Shown here in pieces: positions 20,921 to 30,432 of a stretch of 32,814 nt of DNA (position 1 is the first letter of the stretch; each line of letters opens with the position of its first letter). This DNA is from Deltaproteobacteria bacterium (GTDB lineage: Bacteria > Desulfobacterota > Desulfobaccia > Desulfobaccales > 0-14-0-80-60-11), in contig QZIZ01000051.1 in the NCBI GenBank assembly GCA_003599195.1, positions 1-32,814 on the forward strand, in the 5' to 3' direction. The translations under genes and the position numbers were made by a program. Below the pieces are notes generated by a model, which worked only from the letters and a program-made list of their open reading frames with translations, was not told the DNA's origin and made no database searches.

Positions 20921-22486
20921 CTACCTAGCCTTAGTGCGCGGCGTTGCCACGGGAACCTCAGCTTGCCGGTCCTTGATGATGGCCGCGGCTTTTTCCCGCA
21001 CCACCACCCGCAGGTTAAAGAGGTCCTCGCCCATGGCGCAGGTGATGATATACTCCACAAACCTGGTGGGATTGCGCCGCAACATCCCCAGCATCTGGGT
21101 CCAGAACTGGCGCCGGTAGGACGTATGAAACCCCTGCCACCAAAGGATCTTGAGAAAAGCCTTGGTTTCGACTAATATCTGGCGCCACGTCATTCCCCGG
21201 GCCTGGCGAGCCGGACGCATGGCCAGATGATAACGATAGGCCCTCGCCAGATAACGGGAAGGTTCATACAGATAGTCCCAGGCATCTATGTATTCCCACA
21301 TGATCTCGACTTCCGGCCGGTCCGGTTCGAGGTTCATGGCGGAGAAAGTCCCCGCGTCATCTCCCTCGTCCGGGCGCAGCCGGCCTTCTTTCTCCAATCG
21401 CTGCCATAGCCTGGTATGTGGTGCAGCCTGCAGGATCCCAAGCATGGCCACCGGGATGGCAGTCTCATCCAAGAAGGCGCAGATGCGCGCGCCAGCCCCT
21501 TTCGTTTCCCCATCCAGACCGATGATGAAACTGCCGATGACCCCTATGCCCTTCTCCTTGATATTGCGTAGCGATTCGACTAAGGGATTCTTGATGTTGT
21601 GAAATTTGTGGCTGATTTGCAGCACCTTCTCATCCGGGGACTCGATGCCGATAAAGACCTTGTCCAGGTTGGCCGCAGTCATGAGGTCGATCATCTCCAG
21701 GTCCTGCCCCAGATTCACCGAGGCCTGAGTCATGAAGCTGAAGGGTCTCCCCCGGCTCCGCAACCAGGGGGTCAGCTCTTGCAGGAAGGCCCGGGCGTGC
21801 TTCTTGCTGCCGATGAAGTTGTCATCGCAGATGAATACGGAACCTCTGGCCCCGAGCTGCTGGAGCGTCTCCAATTCGGCGATGACCTGCTTCGGGGTCT
21901 TGTACCGGGGGATGCGTCCGAAAAGGTTCACCACATCACAAAATTCACAGTCAAACGGGCAGCCCCGGGAAGTCTGAATCGTCACGGTGGCGTAATCCTG
22001 CAGCCGCAACAGATCAAATCTTGGGACCGGAGAGATTGCCAGGTCCGGCTTTGCCTCGTTTTCGATGATCCCAGTCTTTCCCCGACGCATCGCCTCCAGC
22101 AGTAAGGGAATGGTATTTTCCCCCTCGCCTCGCACCACAAAATCACAACCGGCCTCCAGGACGGCCTTCGGGAGGGAAGTGGGGTGGGGTCCCCCGGCGA
22201 CCACGGTTTTCCCCCGGCGCTTGGCCTCCCGCACCAGGGCCAACAGGCCCGCCCTTTGAATATACATGGCCGAAATCAAAACCAGATCGGCCCACTGCCA
22301 ATCTTCCTCTATCAGATTGCTGGTGTTGAGATCCACCAGACGCATCTCCCATTCCTGGGGCAGTAAGGCTGCCACCGTAATCAAACCTAAAGGGGGATTG
22401 ACCGTTTTATTACCCCGGAGCCGGCAAGATTTTTGGAAACTCCAAAAGGACAGGGGGAATTCGGGACATACCAACAAGGCCCGCAT
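20921..22486 (-). CDS. B12-binding radical SAM enzyme, DUF4070-type
   Basis: A 521-residue intact enzyme. Residues 1-150 are a cobalamin-binding domain (PPLGLITVAALLP, VVAGGPHPTSLP, VVRGEGE). The radical SAM barrel follows with CPFDCEFCD (Cys 176, 180, 183 for the 4Fe-4S cluster) and FICDDNFIGSKKHARAFLQE. The C-terminal region (AAPHTRLWQRLEKEGRLRPD, PSRYLARAYRYHL) matches the DUF4070 tail found in HpnP/HpnR-like enzymes. The family includes C-methylases of hopanoids and other unactivated carbons; the substrate here cannot be told. No hopanoid genes are nearby. Confidence 0.9.
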   Translation of the reverse strand: MRALLVCPEFPLSFWSFQKSCRLRGNKTVNPPLGLITVAALLPQEWEMRLVDLNTSNLIEEDWQWADLVLISAMYIQRAGLLALVREAKRRGKTVVAGGPHPTSLPKAVLEAGCDFVVRGEGENTIPLLLEAMRRGKTGIIENEAKPDLAISPVPRFDLLRLQDYATVTIQTSRGCPFDCEFCDVVNLFGRIPRYKTPKQVIAELETLQQLGARGSVFICDDNFIGSKKHARAFLQELTPWLRSRGRPFSFMTQASVNLGQDLEMIDLMTAANLDKVFIGIESPDEKVLQISHKFHNIKNPLVESLRNIKEKGIGVIGSFIIGLDGETKGAGARICAFLDETAIPVAMLGILQAAPHTRLWQRLEKEGRLRPDEGDDAGTFSAMNLEPDRPEVEIMWEYIDAWDYLYEPSRYLARAYRYHLAMRPARQARGMTWRQILVETKAFLKILWWQGFHTSYRRQFWTQMLGMLRRNPTRFVEYIITCAMGEDLFNLRVVVREKAAAIIKDRQAEVPVATPRTKAR

Positions 22487-22990
22487 TTATCTAATACTCC
22501 TCACTGACCGCTAGTGGGCGGCAATCGAGCTATGGCTGTCTTAACTCAGGTGATAGGAAATATTTTTCCGAACTTGGCGATATAACCTTTGCGCAGGCAA
22601 GGTACTCCTGAGGAGCAGGATAACATAAATATTTTCCGAAACCTCTATCTATCATTTTTAAACCCAAGCAGATGTCAGTCCATATCCTGATCCTGATTTC
22701 CAGCCTAAACGCCCATAAGCAGTACTGAACGATAATGATAAAAAAATTAAGGGCGATGAAGAATGAATCCTTACGTAACCTAAAGGCATCGACTAGGCTA
22801 TCAACCTTATTACCTCGTGAAGCAGGTATTTTGCTAGAGTAAGAGATGGCTATTATAGCGGATTTCTTGCCAAAACAGAATCTTCTCAAAAATTACAGAT
22901 AATTGAATGTTTGATCCGCTTATAAAAAGTGGCACCTGTCTGGCGCTCTTACCGGTAAAAGGGCCCTCTGAGAAGCCAGAATGGGGGAAG
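22487..22990. other. Intergenic stretch without supported gene
   Basis: About 0.5 kb, AT-rich. A 119-codon minus-strand frame (22530-22889) has a hydrophobic patch but no ribosome binding site and odd composition, so I leave it out. AAATATTTTTCCGAA-like sequence occurs twice (22557 and 22627), otherwise nothing. Confidence 0.5.
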
Positions 22991-23263
22991 TTAATCTGAG
23001 GGGAAGGGTTGAACTGCGCGTGCTTGTGCCTTGGCAGCCTTTTCTGTACGGTTCCTCGGTGGCGCTTTTGTCTCAAGCGAGTTCAAAAGGTTTCTGGAAA
23101 CTGCCGCTATCTCATCAACAGCCGCCAGGAATGCAGTTTCGTTTACCTTCGATGGTTTGTGGAAGCCGCTCACTTTTCTCACGAATTGTAGCGAGGCGGT
23201 GCGAATCTCTTCGTCCGTCACAGGCGGTTCTAAGTTAAAGAGTGTCTTAATGTTCCTGCACAT
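22991..23263 (-). CDS. DUF2277 family protein
   Basis: A 90-residue protein beginning MCRNIKTLFNLEPPVTDEEI, the hallmark of DUF2277, followed by ASLQFVRKVSGFHKPSKVNE and AVDEIAAVSRNLLNSLETKA. Length and sequence match the family throughout. The function is unknown; members are small helical proteins with an invariant N-terminal Cys-Arg-Asn. The start overlaps the end of a short antitoxin-like remnant on the same strand. Confidence 0.9.
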   Translation of the reverse strand: MCRNIKTLFNLEPPVTDEEIRTASLQFVRKVSGFHKPSKVNETAFLAAVDEIAAVSRNLLNSLETKAPPRNRTEKAAKAQARAVQPFPSD

Positions 23264-23372
23264 AGCTATCTTCCCCGGTTAGCTGTCCGAGTTCGCCCTT
23301 ATCCTTAACACCAAGAAGACGTACGGTGATTTTTCCGCAAGCCTCATCGGTCAGAATCCCCGCTTGCTGCAT
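23247..23372 (-). pseudogene. Fragment, possibly an antitoxin C-terminus
   Basis: The open stretch ERLLETAKDMQQAGILTDEACGKITVRLLG resembles the C-terminal part of HTH antitoxins (helix, then LLETA…LH.AG pattern), ending 15 bases inside the DUF2277 gene. No N-terminal HTH is found upstream in frame. Probably a remnant; the identification is weak. Confidence 0.3.
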
Positions 23373-23504
23373 GTCTTTGGCGGTTTCAAGCAGCCGCTCG
23401 CCAGTGAGCCAATATTATGTCTTCCAGATAGTCAAGAAATCTCTCGATATGATTCCTGGACCTGGTTCTTAGATGCTCGCTAAAGGCCTGATGAGAATTT
23501 TCTT

Positions 23505-25898
23505 TTAGGAGGGAGCGTTGGCTCTCTGGGGCAACGACTGGACCGCGGCGGTGACGATTTCCGGCAACAGTTGTTTCTGCATCCGGGAGGCATCCAGATC
23601 TACCGTCACCCGCAGGGCCTTCAAGCCCTGGGCCCCTTGCAAGTCCTCCAACTCCACATCAACCGTGCCGGCTTTTAGGTAGCCGGCAGCCTGGAGGTAA
23701 TCGATATATTCCAGGTATTCCGCGACTTCCTGCCTCTGCGAGTAGACAATAGCAATTTTGCCCGGCTGGGTCAGGCGTTCTGACTTGCCTTTGATTACCG
23801 CCTTGTCGATGCGTTTCTTGATGATCTCGTGGCGGATATCATAAGCTCCCTCCACTTCGAAGTGCCGCTCATCCGGACTGAAGAAGATGGAGAGCGGCGA
23901 ATCCTGGGCCAGAATCAAGTGGGTCGTTTCCAGGGGCACTTTCAGATTGTCTTTAATTTCCACAGTGCGCCGCACTACTTCACAGGTAACCATAAGCTGC
24001 CACAGACGCAGGTTTTTCAGATACATGGGATTGAAATTGCCATTCTCCACCATGCTCGCACCGATATAGATGGTGTGTTCCACCCCGTCGGTCTTGAGCT
24101 TTTCAAAATAGTGGGGAAAATATTCCTGGGCTTTGGCCTCCTCCTCTTCCAGGTAAGTGGCAACAGTTTCATTAATGCGCTTGAGGCTTTCTTCAAAGTC
24201 CCGCCGGCTCCGGTAAATCGTCCGCATCTCCGGATCCAAAGCTGCCCGGTAAGCGGCGATCTTCTCGGCCACCGGCCTCCCGAAGTCGGCCAATTGGTCA
24301 AAAAGGGGTTCGATCTCCCGCTGGATGAACAGGGGTTTGGTGGCTTCGTCCCCCGCATTCAGGCCGCGCTTCAGGCCTTTGATGTGCTTATTGAGGCGAT
24401 GGCTGAAGGCCGCCAGGATCGGCAGGGGCCGGTGTTTATGGGCGAGCTGCAGGATGTCCTGGGCTTGGCGGAAGTGTTCGATGAGATCGGCCTGGATGGC
24501 AGCATTACGATGATCGCTGGACTCCCTGATATCCGAAACGCCGAACAGAGGATAGACTTGGTGGAAGACGATGGGTTCCAGGGAAACTCCTTCGTCCTTA
24601 CGCTGGATATAGTTTAGAGCCGCCTGTTGAAAACGCCATTCCACCGCAGGGTGGATGGCGGTGAACTCCTCTTTGATGACCGCCTGGATTTTTTGGTTCA
24701 GCTGCTCCAGGCTTCGGTTTAAGGCCACGGCAAACAGCGGCAGCACCGGCTGGAGATTGGCCGTGTTCAGGGCGTTCAAAGCTCCCGGGCGGGTTGACTT
24801 GAGCGCTAAAGTTCCCAGGAGCCTATCTTGGTAGCGGAGGGGGGCGACATACACACTCCGGTATCCGTGATCAAGCATGCGCTCTTCCAGAATCGTGTTC
24901 TTAGGATAGTTCTGCAGATCTTCCACGACCAGCGGCTCATCCCGCTCCATCGCCTGGGAAAAAATTGATCCCCGGTATTCGCTTCTTTGGTAGTGCGTCG
25001 CATTCTCCAGTATGCAGCTCGTTTCCGACTTCCTGTGGGCGTGTGGTAAAATGAGAACCTGCTCACCCCGGATCGCAGCAAGGCCCAGGGTAATATCTCT
25101 CTCGTCCAGATAGATTTGCAATTTTTCTTGGAGGCCCGCAAACCCATCCTGCTGAAAAATCGCCTCCTTTTCGAACAAATCCGCCTGGAGGGCAGCCAGC
25201 ATCTCCCGAGCTGTAACATCCGCCGCCTTGAATACGCCGAACCCTTGAAATTCAAAGTTTGCTGCGGGGATCAATTCCATCCACAATTTTAGGTCGGTGA
25301 CGTTGGAAAGCAGCCGGTTCCGGTCTGCTTCTGTCAAAGTCCTGGGCTCACCCAGCACTTTGATTTCCAGAAACTTCGGGTCCAAGACAATGTTAAAAAA
25401 CCTGTCAATGCCGGTTTTAGGACACTTGGCTTGGGCAATCAGAGGATAGCTCCAGGCCAGGTCGATGCCATAGAATTTCCTCAGGATAAGAATATACGCC
25501 TTGAGAGTCATCCCCCACTGCCACTGCTGGGGGTCGATGTTCAATTGCGGCGTAAAACCCTGTCCTTCCATGCGGAACATGGTCTTAAAGGCTGGCGTGG
25601 CATAAAAGCTGGTGAATTGGAAAGGTACGAAGGCCGCGGCGCAATCGCTCTCCCAAAACGCCGGTGGGAAGACGGCACTCATCAACAGCTCAATGAGTTC
25701 CTGGTGCTTCTCCAGGATAGCCAGATCATCAATGGGTTCTCGGAGTTCCGGGGCGTTCGCCATTTTTTGGCGGATGACCGGCTCCCAAGAATTCATGCCG
25801 CCTTTGCCTTCAGCCAACAATCGTTCCCAGAAATCCAACAGCAGCTTCAGGCTCAGTCTGCTTTTAAAAGGAAATTCAATCTTGCGGAGTTTCATCAT
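23505..25898 (-). CDS. Large GAF-domain protein of unknown output
   Basis: A 797-residue cytoplasmic protein. Residues about 265-395 form a GAF sensory domain (GLAAIRGEQVLILPHAH, DEPLVVEDLQNYPKNTILEE, RSVYVAPLRYQDRLLGTLAL). The N-terminal 260 residues (LKLLLDFWERLLAEGKGG…) and C-terminal 400 residues are helical and lack histidine kinase, GGDEF, HD or other output motifs that I can see; DESLKRINETVATYLEEEEAKA-like segments suggest coiled coil. The paralogous type may bind a small molecule and signal through protein contacts (inference). Monocistronic. Confidence 0.75.
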   Translation of the reverse strand: MMKLRKIEFPFKSRLSLKLLLDFWERLLAEGKGGMNSWEPVIRQKMANAPELREPIDDLAILEKHQELIELLMSAVFPPAFWESDCAAAFVPFQFTSFYATPAFKTMFRMEGQGFTPQLNIDPQQWQWGMTLKAYILILRKFYGIDLAWSYPLIAQAKCPKTGIDRFFNIVLDPKFLEIKVLGEPRTLTEADRNRLLSNVTDLKLWMELIPAANFEFQGFGVFKAADVTAREMLAALQADLFEKEAIFQQDGFAGLQEKLQIYLDERDITLGLAAIRGEQVLILPHAHRKSETSCILENATHYQRSEYRGSIFSQAMERDEPLVVEDLQNYPKNTILEERMLDHGYRSVYVAPLRYQDRLLGTLALKSTRPGALNALNTANLQPVLPLFAVALNRSLEQLNQKIQAVIKEEFTAIHPAVEWRFQQAALNYIQRKDEGVSLEPIVFHQVYPLFGVSDIRESSDHRNAAIQADLIEHFRQAQDILQLAHKHRPLPILAAFSHRLNKHIKGLKRGLNAGDEATKPLFIQREIEPLFDQLADFGRPVAEKIAAYRAALDPEMRTIYRSRRDFEESLKRINETVATYLEEEEAKAQEYFPHYFEKLKTDGVEHTIYIGASMVENGNFNPMYLKNLRLWQLMVTCEVVRRTVEIKDNLKVPLETTHLILAQDSPLSIFFSPDERHFEVEGAYDIRHEIIKKRIDKAVIKGKSERLTQPGKIAIVYSQRQEVAEYLEYIDYLQAAGYLKAGTVDVELEDLQGAQGLKALRVTVDLDASRMQKQLLPEIVTAAVQSLPQRANAPS

Positions 25899-25945
25899 GT
25901 CCCCTTCATCAAACCGGTAATACCTGAGTATTGGTTGTCAATAGC

Positions 25946-26890
25946 CTAGACCCTCTCACCTGGAGATAGTTGACGCAGGCTGTTGATGTCGCGCAGCGGC
26001 GGCGCGCCGAACAGGCGGCAGTACTCCCGGCTGAATTGGGAGGGGCTTTCATAGCCGACCTGAAACGCCGCGTTGGTGGCATCCAGGCGTTCGGTGAGCA
26101 TCAACCGCCGGGCTTCGTTCAAACGCAACCATTTTTGGTATTGCAAGGGACTCATGGCCGTCAGCGTTCGGAAATGGTGGTGGAAGGTCGAGGTGCTCAT
26201 ATTGACTTGCCTTGCCAGGTCATCGATACGCAACGGGCTCGTGTAGTTAACCTTCAGCCAGTCAATGGCCCGCGCTATCTGATGGCTCTGAGTTCCCGCC
26301 GACGCCATCTGGCGCAGCCGCGCCCCCTGATCGCCCACCAGTAAACGGTAGGATATTTCCCGCTGGACGAGCGGCGCCAGGATCGGGATATCCTTCGGTT
26401 CATCCAGCAAGTCGATCAAGCGTTGCAAGGCGGTGAGCAGCGGCAAGGTGACCTCGCCCGTCGCCATGCCTCGGCTTGACTGCTGTACCCGCGGTGGCGG
26501 AAGATGGCTGTCCACCATCAACTGAGAAATCTCGTGCAGATCAAGTTTCAACAGGAGCCCCAGGCAAGGCTTCTCCCGGCTCGCTTCGATCACCTGCCAA
26601 ACCGTGGGGAGATCCACGGACGTGAGCAAAAAATGGCGGGCGTCATACACATAGGTGTCGTCTCCCAGCACCACGCGTTTGGCCCCTTGGGCGGTCATAC
26701 AAATGCCCGGCTCGTACATGCCGCTCGTAGGCCCGGTCGGTTCGTCCCGCCGCCAAAGTGACAAGCCCGGGATGGCGGTCCCGAGCTGGTCGCCCTGTTC
26801 GGTCCATCTGGCAATGGTTTCGCCCAATTTCTCCAAGGCGAGTTCAATGCTATTATTCTCACCCACCTGATTGATGGCCTGCTTGCTCAT
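25946..26890 (-). CDS. AraC-family transcriptional regulator
   Basis: A 314-residue regulator. The N-terminal part (SGMYEPGICMTAQGAKRVVL, YDARHFLLTSVDLPTVWQVI) is the AraC_N cupin type that senses small molecules such as aldehydes. The C-terminal double HTH is clear: IDDLARQVNMSTSTFHHHF, LTAMSPLQYQKWLRLNEAR, then YESPSQFSREYCRLFG. It is divergent from the aldo/keto reductase gene, a common regulator-target pair (as in YqhC-YqhD), so it probably controls that gene. Confidence 0.92.
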   Translation of the reverse strand: MSKQAINQVGENNSIELALEKLGETIARWTEQGDQLGTAIPGLSLWRRDEPTGPTSGMYEPGICMTAQGAKRVVLGDDTYVYDARHFLLTSVDLPTVWQVIEASREKPCLGLLLKLDLHEISQLMVDSHLPPPRVQQSSRGMATGEVTLPLLTALQRLIDLLDEPKDIPILAPLVQREISYRLLVGDQGARLRQMASAGTQSHQIARAIDWLKVNYTSPLRIDDLARQVNMSTSTFHHHFRTLTAMSPLQYQKWLRLNEARRLMLTERLDATNAAFQVGYESPSQFSREYCRLFGAPPLRDINSLRQLSPGERV

Positions 26891-26894
26891 TTAA

Positions 26895-27764
<870 letters not shown>

Positions 27765-27770
27765 TTTGTC

Positions 27771-28352
27771 ATGAAACGCTCACACAACAAAGACGAAATC
27801 GTCCAGGCTGGACTCGATATGATTATTACCAGGGGATTCAATGGTACCGGTATCGAGGCGATCCTCAAGCAGGCAAATGTGCCGAAAGGGTCTTTCTACA
27901 ACTTCTTCTCCAGCAAGGAGGAGTTTGGCCTCGCTGTCATTGACCTCTTCCTTTCCGAGATGGCAGCTTTGCTGCGGCCGTTCATGGAAGATGTCTCGTT
28001 GCCTCCCCTTATGCGGATGAGGAAATCCTTCGAAGTCCTCATCACCCGATTTGAAGGTAATAACTGCTCCAAAGGCTGTCTGATCGCGAATCTGGCGCTC
28101 GAAATGTCCGATCAATGTGAGGTGTTCAGGAAGCGTCTGGATGGTGCTCTCCAGGGGTGGATCGGCTCCCTAGCTGCGGTCCTCGAAGAAGCCCGGGAGG
28201 ACGGGGCTGTCCACATCGATATCGAACCCGTGGTACTCGCCGAGAATATCGTCGCGTCCTTCGAGGGTGCTTTGTTGTGCGCGAAGGTGAAGAAGTCGGT
28301 CGAACCTCTTAAAAACTTTATCCATCTCTATTTCGAGATATTTCTGGCCTAG
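27771..28352 (+). CDS. TetR/AcrR-family repressor
   Basis: A 193-residue TetR repressor. The N-terminal HTH reads IVQAGLDMIITRGFNGTGIE, AILKQANVPKGSFYNFFSSK; the C-terminal ligand domain has a CSKGCLIANLALEMSD segment with two Cys near the middle, as in the NemR/AcuR branch where such Cys residues sense electrophiles or quinones (inference). Two matching operators (27745-27760 and 28414-28425) flank the gene, so it represses itself and the unit downstream. The downstream targets are now fragments. Confidence 0.93.
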   Translation: MKRSHNKDEIVQAGLDMIITRGFNGTGIEAILKQANVPKGSFYNFFSSKEEFGLAVIDLFLSEMAALLRPFMEDVSLPPLMRMRKSFEVLITRFEGNNCSKGCLIANLALEMSDQCEVFRKRLDGALQGWIGSLAAVLEEAREDGAVHIDIEPVVLAENIVASFEGALLCAKVKKSVEPLKNFIHLYFEIFLA

Positions 28353-28413
28353 TTGGTGGCTGGAGGCTTTTGGAAGGCTTTTCAGCTCTCTTAATTTTCA
28401 CAATCAAAACAAG

Positions 28414-28425
28414 TAGACCGGTCTA
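28414..28425. promoter_or_regulatory. TetR operator 2
   Basis: A perfect 12-bp palindrome TAGACCGGTCTA in the gap after the TetR gene, matching the half-sites of operator 1. It would control the genes starting at 28473. Confidence 0.8.
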
Positions 28426-28472
28426 AATAAGGCGAAAGACCAGGTCTCAATGAAAACTCAGAGGAGAAATTT

Positions 28473-28577
28473 ATGGGACACGGCGCAAATGCTAAGGAAA
28501 TTGCTTACATGTTACTTGCCGAGCGGTTGAATAAGAATCCGGTTGGGACACCAATTAACGAGGAGCTAATGCACTGA
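28473..28577 (+). CDS. Short ORF behind TetR operator 2
   Basis: A 34-residue frame MGHGANAKEIAYMLLAERLN, KNPVGTPINEELMH with a strong GAGGAGA ribosome binding site. It could be the N-terminal piece of a larger lost gene; I do not recognise it. It lies right behind the second TetR operator. Confidence 0.4.
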   Translation: MGHGANAKEIAYMLLAERLNKNPVGTPINEELMH

Positions 28578-28581
28578 ATGT

Positions 28582-28719
28582 ATCCGCCTGTTGGTATCGA
28601 TTGTCTACGACAGCAAATACGGTCATACCGCCAAGCAAGCCGAGGCGGTTGCGAAAGGCGCGCGTAGCGTGCCTGGCACAGAAGTTGAACTCATCGCCGT
28701 GGGAGATGGCGAAATTTAA
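28582..28719 (+). pseudogene. Flavodoxin/WrbA-type N-terminal fragment
   Basis: LLVSIVYDSKYGHTAKQAEA, VAKGARSVPGTEVELIAVGD matches the first 45 residues of flavodoxin-fold NAD(P)H:quinone oxidoreductases (WrbA-like): an SKYGHT phosphate-binding loop, then GARSVPGTEV. There is no proper start codon and a stop follows after 46 codons; the FMN-binding remainder is absent. A remnant. Confidence 0.7.
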
Positions 28720-28769
28720 TCCGCCTACCCTCCCCTCAACCCAACAGATAACGAAGAGGAGGATAAACA

Positions 28770-29141
28770 ATGAGCACCGAAGAGAAAAACAAGAATTTCG
28801 TGCTGGAAGCGTTTGATACGCTGTTCAACAAGCGCGACTATGCCGCGGCCGAACGCTTCTGGTCGCCCGACTATATCCAGCACAGTGCAAACATAGCACC
28901 TGGCCGCGAAGGCCTGTTTGATCTCGTCAAGGCAGCGCCCGCCGAGTTTCGCTACGAAAATGGGCTGGCCGTGGCCTCGGGGGATTATGTCGTACTTCAT
29001 GGTCGCTTTTCAGGATTCGGCGCCCCGGTAAACTGGATCGTGGCCGACATAGTTCGCATCGAAAACGGCCAGCTTGCCGAACATTGGGACGTGATTAGTA
29101 GCGCTGCTCGCGCGTCCTTGTGGCCCTTCGAGGATGCGTAG
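28770..29141 (+). CDS. NTF2/SnoaL-like protein A, C-terminus replaced by inversion
   Basis: A 123-residue SnoaL/NTF2-like fold (FVLEAFDTLFNKRDYAAAER, FWSPDYIQHSANIAPGREGL, VVLHGRFSGF, IVRIENGQLAEHWDVI). After HWDVI the frame enters foreign antisense hydrolase sequence (SSAARASLWPFEDA). Its true C-terminal continuation, IQDEATRDGSKSGLPMFGDSF, lies on the minus strand near 30389-30430. The remaining fold is nearly full length, so it may still be stable. AGGAGGA precedes the ATG. Confidence 0.8.
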   Translation: MSTEEKNKNFVLEAFDTLFNKRDYAAAERFWSPDYIQHSANIAPGREGLFDLVKAAPAEFRYENGLAVASGDYVVLHGRFSGFGAPVNWIVADIVRIENGQLAEHWDVISSAARASLWPFEDA

Positions 29142-29605
29142 GCAAGAACGTTGAGAACCATGCCACCGCCACTGGAGTCTCCTGTCACGGCGAACGGCTT
29201 GCCAAGCGCACGCACTGCTTCGTAGCCGCGGATGGACTCGTCGTAGGACGCCGGAAATGGGTGCTCGGGTGCCTTGGAGTGGTCCAGAACGATGACCTGG
29301 GACTTTGCCGCTCGAGACAGCTCTCCGAGCATGCCCAAATGCGAGGCAGGAGAGCCAGCCACCCAGCCACCACCGTGGAAATGGTAGATGACTCGGTCTT
29401 TGGACGCGCCGGGAGCCGTAATCGCCACCGCGGCTACGCCACCGAGCTCGGTCGGCTCGACGGTTAGGTCAGCCGCCGGCGGGTTTGCTTGTGAAATTGC
29501 CTCCATGCCGACGCGGAGCGTCTCGATGGTGCGTACGGGATGCGCAAAGTCGAAGGCGAACATCGCATCACGGAGCTTGCGGATGGAAGATGAATCGTAG
29601 GTCAT
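29113..29605 (-). pseudogene. Alpha/beta hydrolase, N-terminal half (displaced)
   Basis: Minus strand, MTYDSSSIRKLRDAMFAFDF, then the hormone-sensitive-lipase-type oxyanion motif HFHGGGW (76-81), PEHPFPASYDESIRGYEAVR and nucleophile elbow GDSSGGG (142-148). After GHKDARAALL the frame runs into the inverted NTF2 gene and ends. Catalytic Asp and His are missing; they lie in the plus-strand half at 30433-30818. The start is the ATG at 29605. Confidence 0.85.
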
Positions 29606-29608
29606 GGT

Positions 29609-29722
29609 TCAGCTCACTCCAGGTCGAGGAAAGTCGCCGGTACCCAGTCGTAGCCAACGCTCCAACGCCTCCGGCTCGGTGCGCGTCCACAGCACCAGGG
29701 CAGGAGTGGTGGCTGTATTCAT
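29609..29722 (-). CDS. Short ORF directly before the hydrolase start
   Basis: A 37-residue frame MNTATTPALVLWTRTEPEAL, ERWLRLGTGDFPRPGVS ending three bases before the hydrolase ATG on the same strand. The frame continues open further upstream into the 80-base repeat, so this may be the tail of a lost gene. The composition is protein-like; not recognised. Confidence 0.35.
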   Translation of the reverse strand: MNTATTPALVLWTRTEPEALERWLRLGTGDFPRPGVS

Positions 29723-29761
29723 CCCGATACCCGTCCAGAGAATGGTGTCGGATCGGAGCCA

Positions 29762-29841
29762 CATGAGCCCCACGCCTGAGAAACGAACGAGACATCCGTT
29801 TCAAGTCAATTTCGCTGCCCCGTTTCCAAGAACAGGGCAGC
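29762..29841 (-). repeat. 80-base repeat, copy 1
   Basis: On the minus strand, about 90% identical (8 mismatches in 80) to the plus-strand copy at 31765-31844. The first 28 bases form a hairpin (GCTGCCC…GGGGCAGC). It lies in the inverted block, so it was originally in direct orientation to copy 2. Confidence 0.85.
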
Positions 29842-29888
29842 GATGAAGTGCGTTTCGATGTGTGCGCGGCCGCGGCGGCCTCGGCACC

Positions 29889-30356
29889 CTAGCTTTTATA
29901 TCCCGAAGGAACCGAGAAAACCTCCGCCTCAGGCGGAGTCAGGTCGGCAACGCCGTTCGGGTTGAGTGCCTGTGCCGCGGCCACCGTGTTGAGGGACTCG
30001 CGAAGCAGCTTGATTTTGCCGCCCTCGGCGACGAGGCGTCCTGCGAACAAGTGATGGATGAGACGCCCGGTCGCCGCCGCGCGTGTGTGCGTCAGATATT
30101 CGGCGAACACCTGATCCTTCGTGTCGATCAGCACCGTGACGTTCTCGGGGCTGAAGCCGAAGCCGGGATAAAGGGTGCCGCCGACAAAATCGAAGAATTT
30201 CGCGATGGCTTCACGCCCCTGATGGCGGGTCGGGATACCGAGAGAATGGAGGAATGGGAGTTCCAGCACACCGTCCTCGGCGAACAACGCGGCACATTTC
30301 TTGCCGTCGGGGATCACGGCAAGAAGGTCTAACAGCAGAGTCTTTGCATCGGTCAT
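29889..30356 (-). CDS. NTF2/SnoaL-like protein B (in the inverted block)
   Basis: A 155-residue NTF2-like protein: MTDAKTLLLDLLAVIPDGKK, CAALFAEDGVLELPFLHSLG, GREAIAKFFDFVGGTLYPGF, ENVTVLIDTKDQVFAEYLTH. The fold is that of SnoaL-like hydroxylase/isomerase proteins; the function is unknown. The frame is open upstream through MFGDSFPKTIA into the original C-terminus of NTF2-like protein A without a stop, so before the inversion A and B may have been one double-domain protein. I start at 30356 by family length. Confidence 0.78.
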   Translation of the reverse strand: MTDAKTLLLDLLAVIPDGKKCAALFAEDGVLELPFLHSLGIPTRHQGREAIAKFFDFVGGTLYPGFGFSPENVTVLIDTKDQVFAEYLTHTRAAATGRLIHHLFAGRLVAEGGKIKLLRESLNTVAAAQALNPNGVADLTPPEAEVFSVPSGYKS

Positions 30357-30432
30357 GGCAATTGTCTTCGGAAAGCTGTCGCCAAACATCGGGAGCCCGC
30401 TCTTCGACCCGTCGCGCGTGGCCTCGTCCTGG

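Noticed and set aside
22530-22889. 119-codon minus-strand frame with a hydrophobic patch
   Set aside because: No ribosome binding site, unusual composition, no recognisable pattern.
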